DNA of 64,000 nt, taken from positions 5,507,259 to 5,571,258 of the forward strand of contig NC_043742.1 of assembly GCF_004337985.1 (NCBI RefSeq), written 5' to 3'. Shown here piece after piece: positions 22,859-34,047 of this stretch. This DNA comes from Pyricularia pennisetigena. Taxonomy: Eukaryota > Ascomycota > Sordariomycetes > Magnaporthales > Pyriculariaceae. The notes beneath the pieces were generated by a model. That model made no database searches. It was not told the DNA's origin and saw only the letters and a list, made by a program, of their open reading frames with translations. The number at the start of each line of letters is the position of its first letter. Position 1 is the first letter of the stretch. A program made the position numbers and the translations under genes.

Positions 22859-25639
22859 TCAGACGGTCAAGGTTCTGGGGTGAAATTGCGGTTGGTGTTA
22901 ATATGGGCGGTCACGCATTCGGGCTTGGTGCTTTCATGTCGTTCGTTGACTTTACTTGGCAGTCATACGTCACACAGCAAAGGATAATATTTTTGTTTCA
23001 GAGTTTCGGTTTGTGTCAATTGTTTTCCACGTTTGCCATGCACAGAGTTTGCGCCGAGTCAAATGGTGACAAATCAAGCGAACTTTCATCTTCCTAACTT
23101 GTGGTTGAACGCCCCCCGTGTCAGATTGGTGAACGCCTTGTCATGGTTTGATGTGGATATTTTGTAAAGCATCTTCGCTATCAGCAGATTTTGCCAGGTT
23201 GGCATCGGCCAAAAAAGCCTCCAATCGCTGCGCAGGGACGGGCCGCCTGAGTCGGGATAGGGCAAAAAAAGGGTTGTGGACGGTATTAGAACAGAAGACG
23301 ACGAGTTGACCGTCGGTTGGGTGGCTTCACAGCATCGTCTGTATTTTTTATTTTTATTTTTTTCTCTTGTTTTCTCACCGCGGCATTTCGTCAGCGACTC
23401 GCATGAAGTACCGTTGCCCCCACGTTCAACCGATTTGCAACGGGATGAATATCATTTTTATGATAGTGTGGACTGGAGACTGGCGACCTCAGTGCAAGAC
23501 TTAAGGTTTGGTAATATCAACTGGGGCGAACTCTTAGCATCACGCATGCGGGGCTGGGCTAGGTTTGATATTCAGCAGGCAGCCCAGACCGAGGCGGGGG
23601 GAACTCCTCAATAGCAGGGCTAAATTCAAGGGGAGGAAAGCTAACAAAAAAAAAAAAAAAAAAAAAAAAAAGCCAAGAGAGAACTACAAATGTGGAGATG
23701 TGGTCGATGACATTTCTTGCAAACTGCGACGTATTGAACGGAGCGAAGATCTGCCGCCAAACCCTCTTCGGGTTCACAGGGGACCTTTTGGGGGACCAGG
23801 GGCAGGGAATCCCCTGAATCGTAGCCCAGGCCATCATTGGTTTGCCCGCGCAAGGATGCTGTAGCCAAGAGAGATAGAAGGTACGGAACACCCGTCAGGG
23901 TTACATTTGCTTTTCAATATGGAAATTGTCGCGATGTTACTGTTGTACAGTATGTACCCCATATCCCCGCAACTCACCTTTATCAGATATTCTTATGCCA
24001 TGCTTGATATCAATTACCTGCTGCAATAAATACTAGAAGCGGGATAATATCCAAAGGTGCATGACAAAGTTGTGTCAGAGGGTAGGGCACCGAACAAGAT
24101 TAAAGGAGAGTAAAAGAGGAGGTATTTGTTCAGAAATGCCAGCCTTCTTTGTCAGCAACATGCTTGTTGTCAGTTTGCCGTTGGGCCAAAAAAAGTTTCG
24201 TACGGCGCGTGCCAGTGGCGACGAGTCCCGGAGGCCACAGAGGTGACAGAAAAAAAAAAAAAAGACAAAAAAAAAAAAAAAAAACAAAAAAAAAAAAAAA
24301 AAACATCACGAGATCATTTATGCAAGCCTTGGTGCGAACGCGTCGTCTTGCATATGCATAGATACGAGATTGAGCCGGGCGGCTGGGAGGAAAGAAACGG
24401 AAATCTCAAAGCGGGAGAGACAGAGACGAGGGATAAGTTACTTTTGCGCAAAACAAAACTCCCCGGAACTGCCAGAGACGTGGGAACATTATGTTCGGTT
24501 GGGAGATCTGTTTGGACGAGTTTGTAATGTTTAATCCCAAGTGAAAGAAGTTTGTGGAAGCCGGGAACCCATGGGCAGGGGGAAGGTAATAATCCGTCTC
24601 TTCCATTTGTTCGCAACGGCAAGTTCCTTAAGTAAGTTGCCTAGGTATATAGTGATTGATCGCATCGTTATAAAATTTTCTAACTGCTAGAGTGCAGCAT
24701 ACGTGGTATTCAACAGAAACAAAAGATCGATCTAGAATCAGTGTATTGCATTGACGACGTTGAAAATTTTGGAAAAAATTAAATTCGAGACATCAGAGCT
24801 GTCTGTCTGTCGTGTGGCCAAAGTGAGCCGTTCATTGGTATGTGCACTTCCGTAAGCCAATCGGACAATCGATCCGACACAAGGTGGGCCGGGCCGGGCA
24901 GGGCAGGGCAGGGCAGGGCAGGCAGGTACAGTGTACAGTGTACAGTGCAGTTATGTTCCATCAAGATCTGGCGGACAGCCGAGAAAGACTCCACCCCAAC
25001 CCCCTTACGAACGTGGCAGTCACTGCAGGGAAGGTGGGCGCGAGGGTTTCCGAGACTTTAGACGTTTCCAAAAGCAAAAGTCTCGCCTGGTAAAGCCTGG
25101 TAAAAGCCTTATGCGTTCAACCCAGACCACCCAAACCGACTATCTTTTCATCCTTTTTTACCAGTGGGAAGCAAGCCCTGATCTCAACCGAGCGACCCGG
25201 CCGTCCACTTTTCTGGGGTAGGTACAGTACTGTACTGTATCCACAACCGCCAGTCAAGCAAGGCTTGATCCAAACTGCATTTGCTAGCTGACAGCCCACG
25301 ATGGAGGCAGTCGAGTACCAAAAAGGCTCGGCCTTGCTAGGGCTCCTGGTATTCTTGGCTTCTGCAAGCCCTGTGTGAAAAAAAAAAAAAAATCAGCAAG
25401 AAGATACTGGAAGGAAGGAGCTCGCTTGGCTCGAGTGCATACAATGGTGTGGTATTCAGACAGTGGATCAGACCACTCGATCGTCTTTCCTCGACCGATT
25501 GCATCCTCCTCGACAGGGAATATACCACACCGGACCCCTTTTCCAAGATCTGAGATGTGGTCGTTTTTGACATTGCGTATCGGGGAGGGTTGCAAATCGT
25601 CTCAACCGGTTCCCTTCCATCTCGTCTGTTCTCGCCTCT

Positions 25640-25684
<45 letters not shown>

Positions 25685-26332
25685 AACTCATCCCATCTCC
25701 TAGTTCCTGCACCGCCATGGGCTCAGCCGGCCCAGGCACAACCCGCTCTGCTTCTGCTCGGCGCTCCTTACAGCTGTATGCCCCCGACCCTGCACCCTGT
25801 TCCTATTGAACCATAATCCATGACCGAGATCGTTTACCTCGTTCCAGCCACGACATCTTGTTCGGTGAAGTGGCATGCAATGCCCCCATTTGGGCCTCTT
25901 CAGGGTCCATCCTGGTCTGTCGTTCTCATGCTCGCCAAGGCCCGGTCTTCTTCATCCCCTTGGCGGTCTGTTATTTTTTTTTCTTTGTTATTGTTTCCTT
26001 TTTTTCCCTATACCGGACCTCATTGCTTTATGACGTTCGCCGCCCCATTTACATGCGGCTGGTCTTCTTCGACAAAGTTTCTTTTTTGACCTGTCGAGAA
26101 AAGATCACAGCCATCCTATTACTTTCTCCGATTTATTTGCAGGAGAATAAAAAAAGAAGAAAAAGAATTTAAAAAAAAAAGTTTCCCGCGTGGAATAAAT
26201 GGCTCCTTGGCCCCTACCGAGCTGGACTTGGGGGGTTCGCCAGCCGCCTCTTGTCGCTGCTGCTCGTTGTTGTTGACAAACCATCAGGCTTTCCACTGTC
26301 ACAACCAACACGCGCAATACAACCGCCGGAAG
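22859..26332. other. Gene-poor interval rich in homopolymers and microsatellites
   Basis: No gene could be supported. The interval carries A26 (23646-23671), an interrupted A tract (24250-24303), A15 (25378-25392), A42 (25641-25682) and the GGGCA/GTACAGT microsatellites listed separately. Pyrimidine-rich DNA at 25970-26010 is probably leader or promoter of the membrane protein that starts at 26333. Confidence 0.6.
24886..24948. repeat. Adjacent microsatellites (GGGCA)n and (GTACAGT)3
   Basis: GGGCC/GGGCA pentamers run from about 24886 to 24924 and are followed at once by three GTACAGT heptamers at 24926-24946. A related palindromic GTACAGTACTGTAC lies near 25221-25234. No function is apparent. 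Confidence 0.85.
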
Positions 26333-28325
26333 ATGGAGGCCAGCCAAGGCCAAGATGGCTATCCACCTTTCCGACCGGCAACGACGGTTACCATCACTTC
26401 AGATCAAGATCTTGAGAAGCAGCGGCAGCTTGAGGAATGGGAAGTGGCCAGGAAGAGCGCCCCTTCACCTTTTCTTGGCCCGGAGGGCAAGGCGCAGCCT
26501 GTCATTGCATTGTTCGCCCTGATCTTGTGGTTTCTCACCTCTGCAGCTGGCATCGTCTTCTTCGTCCTGGCGTTGGTGGGTATAGTCGTTTCAAGGGCTG
26601 CAGAGCTGCCCAGCCGCACCGTGGTCTTCGCAGCCTCAGTAGTCGGTGTCGCCTATACCGTGATTCACCTGGCGGCTGCCAGGACCAGCTACAGGAAAAA
26701 GGAACACGGATCGCCGCAGATATACGGCAACTACAAGCATGCCATGGGCCTGTTGCTGGTGCGACTTAGCGTGCCCGTCTGGATAACGGCAGTCGTCACG
26801 GCGGCCCTGGCCGTTGCCAACATGCAAGACGCACTCATGCGGTCCTTCCTAACAGACCCAAAGCAGATGTCGTATGTTAATCTGATGATAGCTACTGTTG
26901 GACTGTAAGTTCTTTTCCCTTTCTTCTTTTGCTGTTTGTTCTATAAAAGGGCTCCAAGGTCTGGTCTGCATGGTCTGACATCAAGTGAACAGAGTGGCAA
27001 ACCTCGCTCTACTCTTCTGCGTGGAGACTTCGGTGACGCCCTTTGCGACAGCATTAATCTCCAAGAAAGAGTTTCTGCAACGTCGTGGCAAAACCACCTC
27101 TATGATGTTTGGACCTTATGTGTTTGAGGAAAAAAGTCGAGAACCACAACTCCCCTTACCCATCGGTCAACCACAACCACAACAACAACAACACCGTGTG
27201 CTGAATAGCCATGATCGTGTTAACGGGTCATGGCCTGTGCAGAGGAGCCAGTCAAATGCATCAAGCATTTATTCCACCCAGACCCAGCCGCGATTTCCGG
27301 GCCCACCAAATCGTGACCGTGAACAACCCCGCCCCGGGACTGCTATCTCTACCGATGTACCAACAGAACCCCTGTGCGTCAGAACGACCCCCTTCGTCGA
27401 TGGTGATCGCCCACCAGTTCACATGTCGTGGCGGCCTCCTTCACACCACGGCAAGCGATCCATTGACTACACCGTCCGCCCGAAGTCGGGCATAGCTCCG
27501 CCGCTCCCAGCCGCAGTCGGCAGCACCGCAAGAGAGCCTGTGATTCCGAATCTCCCAGTGGCGAGTCAGGCCACGTCATACCCGTCCATTCCGGGATCCT
27601 CATCTTCATCTAGGACCGCCTGGGCCCCGAGTGCAACAGGACATCAGAGGCAGAGAAGCGGCTCACGCGAACTAAATGGAAGGGCATCAGTATCCCAGCA
27701 CGTGCCGATGCCGCCAGCCCAAGCACCGTCTCAAGTACCGCCACTTCCGATTCCCCGGAGACCAGTTGACACAAGCACGACCTCTGCACCAAGTCCCGTG
27801 TGCCGTGCCACGACAACGCCTAGCCCGAGATCCAAGGCTTTGAGATCTCACCCGCCATTTGCTGCTTGGCCAAACAACAATGGCAACTCGAACATCAGGC
27901 CCTCGACTGCCCCGGGGCTGCCGGCGTCCACGATAGAGAACTGGGGCGTACCTCAGCATAGTATTTCTCTCAAGAGGAAACCGGTGGGAGAGGGCAGAAC
28001 CAGCTCCGAGACAGACAGGCAGTCTGCGATCGTGGATGATGATTACAGCAGCTCGTGCTACGAGGACGACGATAGTGATGTTCAGGACGAGGAAGAGACT
28101 GGCGACTCGGAGGGATTGGTCCGTACTCTATCGAGGACTCAGAGACGGCTATTGAAGGAGAAGGGGAAGGGACTGAAGCGCTCAAACACTGCCAACAACT
28201 TCTCGAGGCCGTTGCCACGATCTAAATCTCTGGTCAGCATACATCGCCGATCATTTTCAGAACATTCCCAGACTACCAATACTGCATTTACCTTCAACAG
28301 CGGCGAGGTCCGCTATAAAGATTGA
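26333..28325 (+). CDS. Four-helix membrane protein with long disordered Ser/Pro-rich tail, 634 aa
   Basis: Two exons: 26333-26904 and 26993-28325 (1905 nt). The 26905-26992 intron has GTAAGT and an ACAG acceptor; the frame joins as GLVANLALLF. The first about 240 residues hold four predicted transmembrane helices (IALFALILWFLTS, VVFAASVVGVAYTV, VWITAVVTAALAVA, LMIATVGLVANLALL), a MARVEL-like layout. The remaining about 390 residues are rich in Ser, Pro, Gln and Arg, with a polyglutamine patch (PQPQQQQH), an acidic run (DDDYSS, EDDDSDVQDEEETGD) and a basic KEKGKGLKR. The frame is also open upstream to 26207, but the ATG at 26333 fits the soluble N-terminus better. No specific family was recognised. 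It is likely a plasma-membrane or eisosome-type protein with a phosphorylatable cytoplasmic tail. Confidence 0.75.
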
Positions 28326-28756
28326 TCAGCCGGAGGTGGATAGCTTGCATAAATTTCCCATACTTTGCAAACCGCACAGCATTAGCTCTCATATATACTG
28401 CAACCCTGGTGGTCAGCACGACTTGACGACTAGAACGAATTTTCCCTACCTCTTCTTGGAGGAGGCAGACTGAGAAAAAGGGAGCAGGCTATCTCCATCA
28501 AATCTCTACTTACAAGAACCTAATACAGTGGGCTGACAAGAATTGACACACTATTTTCATACCAATCACCGGCTTCAAAAACGTGCAAATGACTCTTGGA
28601 GTCTTTGGCTTGTCGATTATATAATATGTAAAACTAAATAAACTCCATTTGCAACCAGAATGCTACTTTTTGTTGTAGTTTTCTAATGCGTGGTTACCAT
28701 TTCCAATTCGACACCCGTTTATAATGTGACGACCCAAAATGACTGCAACCCCATAT
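28326..28756. other. Intergenic, probable convergent 3' untranslated regions
   Basis: This lies between the end of the membrane-protein gene (plus) and the end of the secreted-protein gene (minus). No reading frame or RNA gene was seen. AATAAA-like signals (AACTAAATAAACT at about 28630) occur. Confidence 0.5.
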
Positions 28757-29083
28757 TCAAGAGTGAAAGCGACGACCACCACTGAACGCGTAATATACTC
28801 TTAAAAATTCGTCTGTTACCTTGCCTATGTCAACCGATTTTCGATCAGGGGCACAATTGTTGTAACAATATACAACTGTCTTTGGGTTGAGATCCTGACC
28901 GGACAGGGACTCCGTCAATTTGCCACACCGTTGCATGCACTTTAGTATGGCTAAATCCTCCGCGTCTAAGTCCGAGACCCCTTGTTCATCATAGCTGCCA
29001 GATCCTCCATCGCTGTGATGCTTTGGTAAAATGGCCATGGCACCGTAGGCGAAGAGTACAAATGCGATATGTTGAAAACGCAT
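28757..29083 (-). CDS. Small secreted cysteine protein A, 108 aa (paralogue of 30352-30669)
   Basis: A single exon encodes 108 residues. The start MRFQHIAFVLFAYGAMA is a signal peptide of about 17 residues. A short acidic linker follows, then four cysteines in two pairs (KCMQRC and CYNNC), suggesting two disulphides. The frame runs upstream to 29251, but the ATG at 29083 begins the signal peptide, and a TATATA box lies about 135 bp upstream on the minus strand (about 29214-29224). The N-terminus and the CM...C spacing match the divergently transcribed protein at 30352, so the two are probably a duplicated pair. No known family was recognised; size, secretion and location make it a candidate effector. 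Confidence 0.75.
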   Translation of the reverse strand: MRFQHIAFVLFAYGAMAILPKHHSDGGSGSYDEQGVSDLDAEDLAILKCMQRCGKLTESLSGQDLNPKTVVYCYNNCAPDRKSVDIGKVTDEFLRVYYAFSGGRRFHS

Positions 29084-30351
29084 TTTTTGATAGGATTGGA
29101 GGGGGGGTTTTTTTCGGGAGAAAGGAAAAAGAAAATGTGGTATTTGATATAAAGTTAGAAGGAACAATACCAATTCAGACGCAAGAGCAGAGGGAGCGAT
29201 ATGTAAAAATTCGGTTATATATAGGGATCTGTGAGTTTTTATAGGGTTCATGAATAGTCAGTCGCTCATAAAATTATTTTTTTTTCTTCTCGGCAATGCC
29301 CGAAACCAGCATGTCGTTTTCCAAGCGCGGCGAGCAACGAATCAGATGCATAAATGGTTGCCGAGCAGGAATAATCGTACACGACGGGGCGTGGGTCAAG
29401 CTCTGGAAGGGATCGCAGAAAAACATTGATGGCAAAAAAAAAAAAAAAAAAAANNNNNNNNNNNNNNNNNNNNNNNNNNNNNNNNNNNNNNNNNNNNNNN
29501 NNNNNNNNNNNNNNNNNNNNNNNNNNNNNNNNNNNNNNNNNNNNNNNNNNNNNNNNNNNNNNNNNNNNNNNNAAAAAAAAAGAAAAAAATAGTTAATCAA
29601 GATAATGGAAGGTTTGCAGCAATCAAGTACATGATAAAGTGCAATGCTGTGTCCCGAGGAACAACAAATAGGATCTCCGGCCGTGTGACTTGTTTTCGAC
29701 AACAAAGCTAAACCCGGCCTGGACATGACAATGATAATGGCGGCCAAGGCTAAAAAATTCTTAATGTAGTGCGTCTTTTGAACATATCAACACCTGTATG
29801 TACTGCTAGTTGTGCTCTTTTCAATCGTAGTAATCTACCCTTTCTGCTTTTTCTTTTGGTATATTGGTTGCAAATGGGAATGACCGGCCGTTGTAAGTAT
29901 TGGTGCCGACCGTGCATACCTAATTAGGTAATTGACGACAATCGTATCCCGAAAAGAATAATTAGCGTCGATTGCTCCAGCCCCCATAATACATATCAGC
30001 CAGCTAACCCGGCTTTGGGTATTTTAATAATAGCAAAAAGCATCTTTAAAAATAGTATCTTGATCTTTTTTTTTTTTTTTAAAGCAAGTACATATATCAA
30101 AACTTTTTCTTCTTTTGAATCGTGTTAATGTAGCCGCCATCCCATTTGCCAACGACAGTCTCGTACTTGACTTCATCCTTTTTTTTTTCTTTTTTTTTTT
30201 TCTTTTTTTTTTCTCCTGTATTTATCCCCCATTCCTGTCATCTTATCCGTGTTCTCTAATTATAATTCTCTTCTCTCTTGTCAAAGCTACGAATCTTTCC
30301 ATCTTCTTCGTTCAAGCATAAACAAAATCCCCCCAATCTGATCCTAATAAC
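29084..30351. other. Shared divergent promoter region containing an assembly gap
   Basis: The 1.27 kb between the two head-to-head secreted-protein genes is AT-rich with poly-T and poly-A runs. No additional gene was seen. A pyrimidine-rich leader (30180-30215) precedes the right gene. Part of the sequence is unknown because of the gap at 29454-29572. Confidence 0.6.
29454..29572. other. Assembly gap (119 N)
   Basis: A run of N is bounded by A20 on the left and an A-rich stretch on the right, so the assembly broke in a long homopolymer. The true length is unknown. Confidence 0.99.
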
Positions 30352-30669
30352 ATGCGTCTTCAATACATTTTCTTCGTCCTCTTCGCCCACGGCTCCATCG
30401 CCACGAACAAAGTCGGCGGCGCCCCAACGTCGCGATATTTTGATTATATGGATTGCATGACCAAGAAGATTGACGAGCTGAGGCTTTCGGATCAGGGTCG
30501 TATGTCTCAACCGGAAATACAAGACGCCGCCCACGAATATTGCAAACATCATCTGGGAGAGGATCCGGCAGCTTCGACAGCCCCCGTGAAGACCGGCCAA
30601 GGCAGTCCACGGTCGCTCGGCAGAACACGGTCACTCGGCAGAACACGGTCGTTCGGCAGCTCACATTAA
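30352..30669 (+). CDS. Small secreted protein B, 105 aa, with C-terminal RSLGRT repeats
   Basis: A single exon encodes 105 residues. The start MRLQYIFFVLFAHGSIA is a signal peptide nearly identical in plan to that of the divergent gene at 28757-29083. Two cysteines remain, in MDCMTK and EYCKHH, where the paralogue has four. The C-terminus is made of three 6-residue units (RSLGRT, RSLGRT, RSFGSS) from an 18-bp tandem repeat, giving a basic Arg/Ser tail absent from the paralogue. No known family was recognised. It is probably exported; host-interaction function is a guess from size and context. Confidence 0.7.
   Translation: MRLQYIFFVLFAHGSIATNKVGGAPTSRYFDYMDCMTKKIDELRLSDQGRMSQPEIQDAAHEYCKHHLGEDPAASTAPVKTGQGSPRSLGRTRSLGRTRSFGSSH
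30610..30659 (+). repeat. 18-bp in-frame tandem repeat, 2.8 copies
   Basis: Units start at 30610, 30628 and 30646, each close to CGGTCGCTCGGCAGAACA. They encode the RSLGRT repeats at the end of secreted protein B. The near identity of the units suggests recent expansion. Confidence 0.9.
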
Positions 30670-31797
30670 AAGAAGTGTCTTTTTTTTTAATTGGTTTTTA
30701 TTTGCGTTCGATCCTTGTTCATTACAGCGGTTACGAATTATAGATATATACGGCAGTCACTGTTGATAAATAAATGTTTTTGTTGCTTGACTGAATTGGA
30801 GGCAGTGGAAAAGATGGTCGACATATTGGATCGCAAATGGCAATGACCGTCTTGGGAATTATCGCTGTGAACTTGGAAGCGGATTGGGACAATTCGACAT
30901 TACGGGGCAAAAAAGAAAAAAAAAAAAAGAAAAAAAAGGAAATCTCAGATACAGTGTAAATGGAATTGATCCGAGACCTTGTAGTTTTTTGCATATGACA
31001 GACGGATCGGGCCTCATTCATTGCCAAGCGTCTACTGTTCTCGCGGGCCGGATCGCCCTTTGAGCCGTCGCGTGAAAGCTACCTCGACCTGTGTTACGTA
31101 TGTGCTCGTCGTCTATCATGGCGAGAGAAAATAAAGAAAAAAAAGGAAAACAAACTCCTTCTCCAAAGGCAAATGCAGCCAAGATCCCGCGCATGATTTG
31201 GACCAACTGTGCGGAGCCGCCCTGTTTCACCCGGGGGGGGGGAGGGTGAACAAGACGACCGAGATCGACTCGGAACAAACGTTTTCTTTTTGAGGATTCA
31301 TCTGCATCAACAAGGGCACAAGGGAACTCGTCACATAATCACAGCTCATTCCTTGGGGGGAAGGAAAATAAAGCCTCTCGGATCTCTGGCCCGAAACGTG
31401 GCGGCATGTCAATCTGGGAAACCGTCAAAAAAGCATTGCCTTTTCTGTCGCCAAGCTGCATCGTTTCGTCAAGGCATAATTCAGCTCGACTCGACCGTGC
31501 TGGCCGGGCTGGGAACATGATGAGAGTGGTTGGGAACCGTGCACAAACACATCACATGCCTGTCAAAGGGTCAACAGCAAGGTTTGGAGAAGTTTTTGCA
31601 CTCATTTGGATTAAATACATGGGCCCATAAACAAGGACCACGGTAAAAGTAAGTGTGATGTGCAAACCCGCGATAAACAGAGCCCCGGAGGCGTCTAGTG
31701 TTTTGCCCCCGCCCCCCATCCTGTTGGAGCCATAACCTCCTGTCACTGTCACATACTACAAAACCTTGGCGATATGCGGTGAGCGACCGCCCGACGC
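30670..31797. other. Intergenic, no supported gene
   Basis: No coding or RNA gene was recognised. It contains A-rich runs (30907-30940) and a G9 run near 31232. It lies between the tail of secreted protein B and the tail of the Dal5-like transporter, so it is mostly 3' flanking DNA. Confidence 0.55.
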
Positions 31798-33446
31798 TCA
31801 GAGCCTGTAACGGAAGCCGACCATGTTCCAGTCCGTCACGTCCTCGTAGTCCTCGGGCCGGAGCTCCACCTCGTTGACCATGCGCCCAAGATCACCCGTT
31901 CCACCTCCACCTCCACCAGCGCCGGGGGTCTTGGCGACGACGACGCCGCCGACGGCACCCGCGACGCCCGAGTCGCCCTCGAAACCCTCCTCGGCCGCGC
32001 GGCGCTTGTTGGCAGCGTCCAGGTAGAACCTCAGGGTCAGGGCCAGGCAGACGACAACGGCGTAGCACAGCATGATGGCGAGGAAGGCGGAGCTGTAGGT
32101 CGGGGCGTCGTCGGCGCGGAAGAGGTGCGGGCCCGCAATGTTGCCGGCGCAGTAGGCGACAAACAGCATGGCCGTCACCGTCATCTTCTTGGTCACGCCC
32201 CTGTAGTTGGCCTGGACGAGCGACATGGCCAGCGGCATGGCGGACGACCCCGAGGCGAGCAGGAAGTACCCCACCATGTGCGCGGCGCGGGGCGTGCTGG
32301 CGCGCGAGTAGATGATGGAGGCGCCGGCGATGCAGGGCAGCACGACGGCGACGATGAGGAGGCAGTTTGCGCGGCGGTGGCGGCCGGCCAGCCACCCGGA
32401 GCCGGCGATCCACGACGCCGCGAGCAGCGAGTATGGGATGTTGATGAGCGTCGTCTGCAGCGACGTGAAGCCAAAGGAGCGGATGACGAGGTTGGCAAAG
32501 TTTTGCGTGCCGCCGTTGGGCATCTGCGACGCCAGCTCCATGCAGAAGAAGAGCCACGTCTTGGGGTCGGCCAGGCACTCGGCGAACTGGTCCCAGCGCC
32601 AGACCGTCTTGTCCGTGCGGCCCGTGCCGGCCACTACGACCCGGTCCCGGGCGAATTCGCGCTCCTCCTTGGTCAGGAACCGCGCGCTCGAGATGCGATC
32701 GGGCAGGAAGCAGAAGATGGCAGACGCCCAGAGGAACGTCGAGCAGCCCAGTACTATGTACATCCACCGCCAGGGGCCGACGTGGTCGTCGATGTGGCCG
32801 ATGCCAAAGGCTATCAGCGAGGCGAACATGCCGCCCACCGAATTGCCCGAGAACCATATTCCGGTCCGGAAGGGTATCTCGTCGCGCGTGTACCAAGTCG
32901 AGGTGAGGAACATGAAGGCCGGCGTGATGGTCGCCTCGGCGACCCCGAGGAAGAAGCGCACGGTCAGGAGGCCACCGTAGTTGGTGCATGCCGCCGTCAG
33001 CGCCACCGAAGCACCCCAGAAGAGCGTATTGGCTGTCATGTACTTGGCAACCGGGAGGCGGGCGATGAGCAGCGACGTCGGCCACGTCCACATAAAGTAG
33101 CCAAAGTAGAAGACGGACGAGACCCAGCTGTAGTCCTGGCCCTGGAGTTTGTTGTCTTCCTTGAGCCCAAAGACCGAGGCGCTCGAGAGGATGGTCTAGT
33201 GAACCATTTAATGGCATGTATGTTAGTCTGGGGCTGCGACATGTTTGCCCAACGAGTTACCGGTGATGCATGTACCTTGTCCATGAAATTGAACATGTAA
33301 GTGACGAAAAGGATCGGTATCAGATTCCTGTCAATCTTGCGAAGAACCCTGCTGGCCATGCCGTCGTCTGGCACGCTTTGTTCGCCATCGTTGTTTGCGC
33401 CTTCAGGCCGCATTTGTTGCTGCTCGATGGGCACGCTGGCTGTCAT
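31798..33446 (-). CDS. MFS transporter, allantoate permease (Dal5)/ACS family, 522 aa
   Basis: Two exons on the minus strand: 33446-33276 and 33195-31798 (1569 nt). The 33275-33196 intron has GTACAT and a CTAG acceptor. The first exon ends in the TM1 motif YMFNFMDK, as in anion:cation symporters of the Dal5 group. The second has YFGYFMWTWPTSLLIARLP, the motif LTVRFFLGVAEATITPAFMF, a TM6 end, and 12 helices in all, finishing in a Gly-rich cytoplasmic tail and VELRPEDYEDVTDWNMVGFRYRL-type terminus shared by the family. It would import organic anions or small amides such as allantoate across the plasma membrane. The substrate cannot be read from sequence. The start at 33446 is the only ATG in this frame before TM1. 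Confidence 0.88.
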
Positions 33447-33854
33447 TGTGGGCAAGCATACGTTTGAGGTTTTGTCAACTCAAAGCCTGCCTGTAATTCA
33501 ACCAATCTCGATGCTGAAACCTTGTTCCCACCAGCCCAACGGGCGTGGCAGGTCTTTTAACCCAATGCCTTGCCTCGGGCATGTCGCCAGCGACGATGGG
33601 GCAATTGCACATGTCCCAAAAGATAAAGGTCGAGCAAAGGTGAGGGGCGCTGATTGGAGCCGTGCTCCCTATAGGCTCGCGGATCTATCGGTGAGCCATG
33701 TTATCTCGTTCGGCCCCGATTCCCCGCTGTAACCATGGGGCTGGCTAATCCTGCCCCATCTCCGAAAGACAGACCATTATCACCAAGGCGACTCCGCGGG
33801 GCTAGAATGGTTTAGGGGTCTTTCTTTCTTTCCTGGCGCAGAGCCATGAGAAGT

Positions 33855-33894
<40 letters not shown>

Positions 33895-34047
33895 AAACCA
33901 TTTTGACAAACATCCTCGTGACACAAGTCATTAGATTGTTTCCAAACAAATAATGTCTTAATTAACCGTACACATTATTTCTTTGCAGAAATTGCACCAT
34001 ATACTATCCTACTTTTGGTACTCCCAGAAAAAAGAAAATCCAAGTGC
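33447..34047. other. Intergenic between transporter and phosphatase, with T21A23 tract
   Basis: This holds the promoter of the minus-strand transporter and the 3' flank of the phosphatase. No gene was seen. A T21A23 run is listed separately. Confidence 0.6.
33854..33897. repeat. T21A23 self-complementary tract
   Basis: Twenty-one T are followed directly by 23 A with no spacer. It is a perfect inverted repeat able to form a hairpin or cruciform and a nucleosome-poor site. It lies just downstream of the phosphatase stop codon on the minus strand, where it could also be a by-product of two abutting poly-A tails. Confidence 0.95.

Noticed and set aside
31892..33217. 441-codon minus-strand ORF in a second frame over the transporter
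   Set aside because: His/Arg/Pro-rich frame-shifted shadow of the transporter; crosses the intron without respecting it.
32125..33300. 391-codon plus-strand ORF
   Set aside because: It is the exact antisense of the Dal5-like transporter exons; GC-rich coding DNA leaves the opposite strand open. No domain is visible in it.
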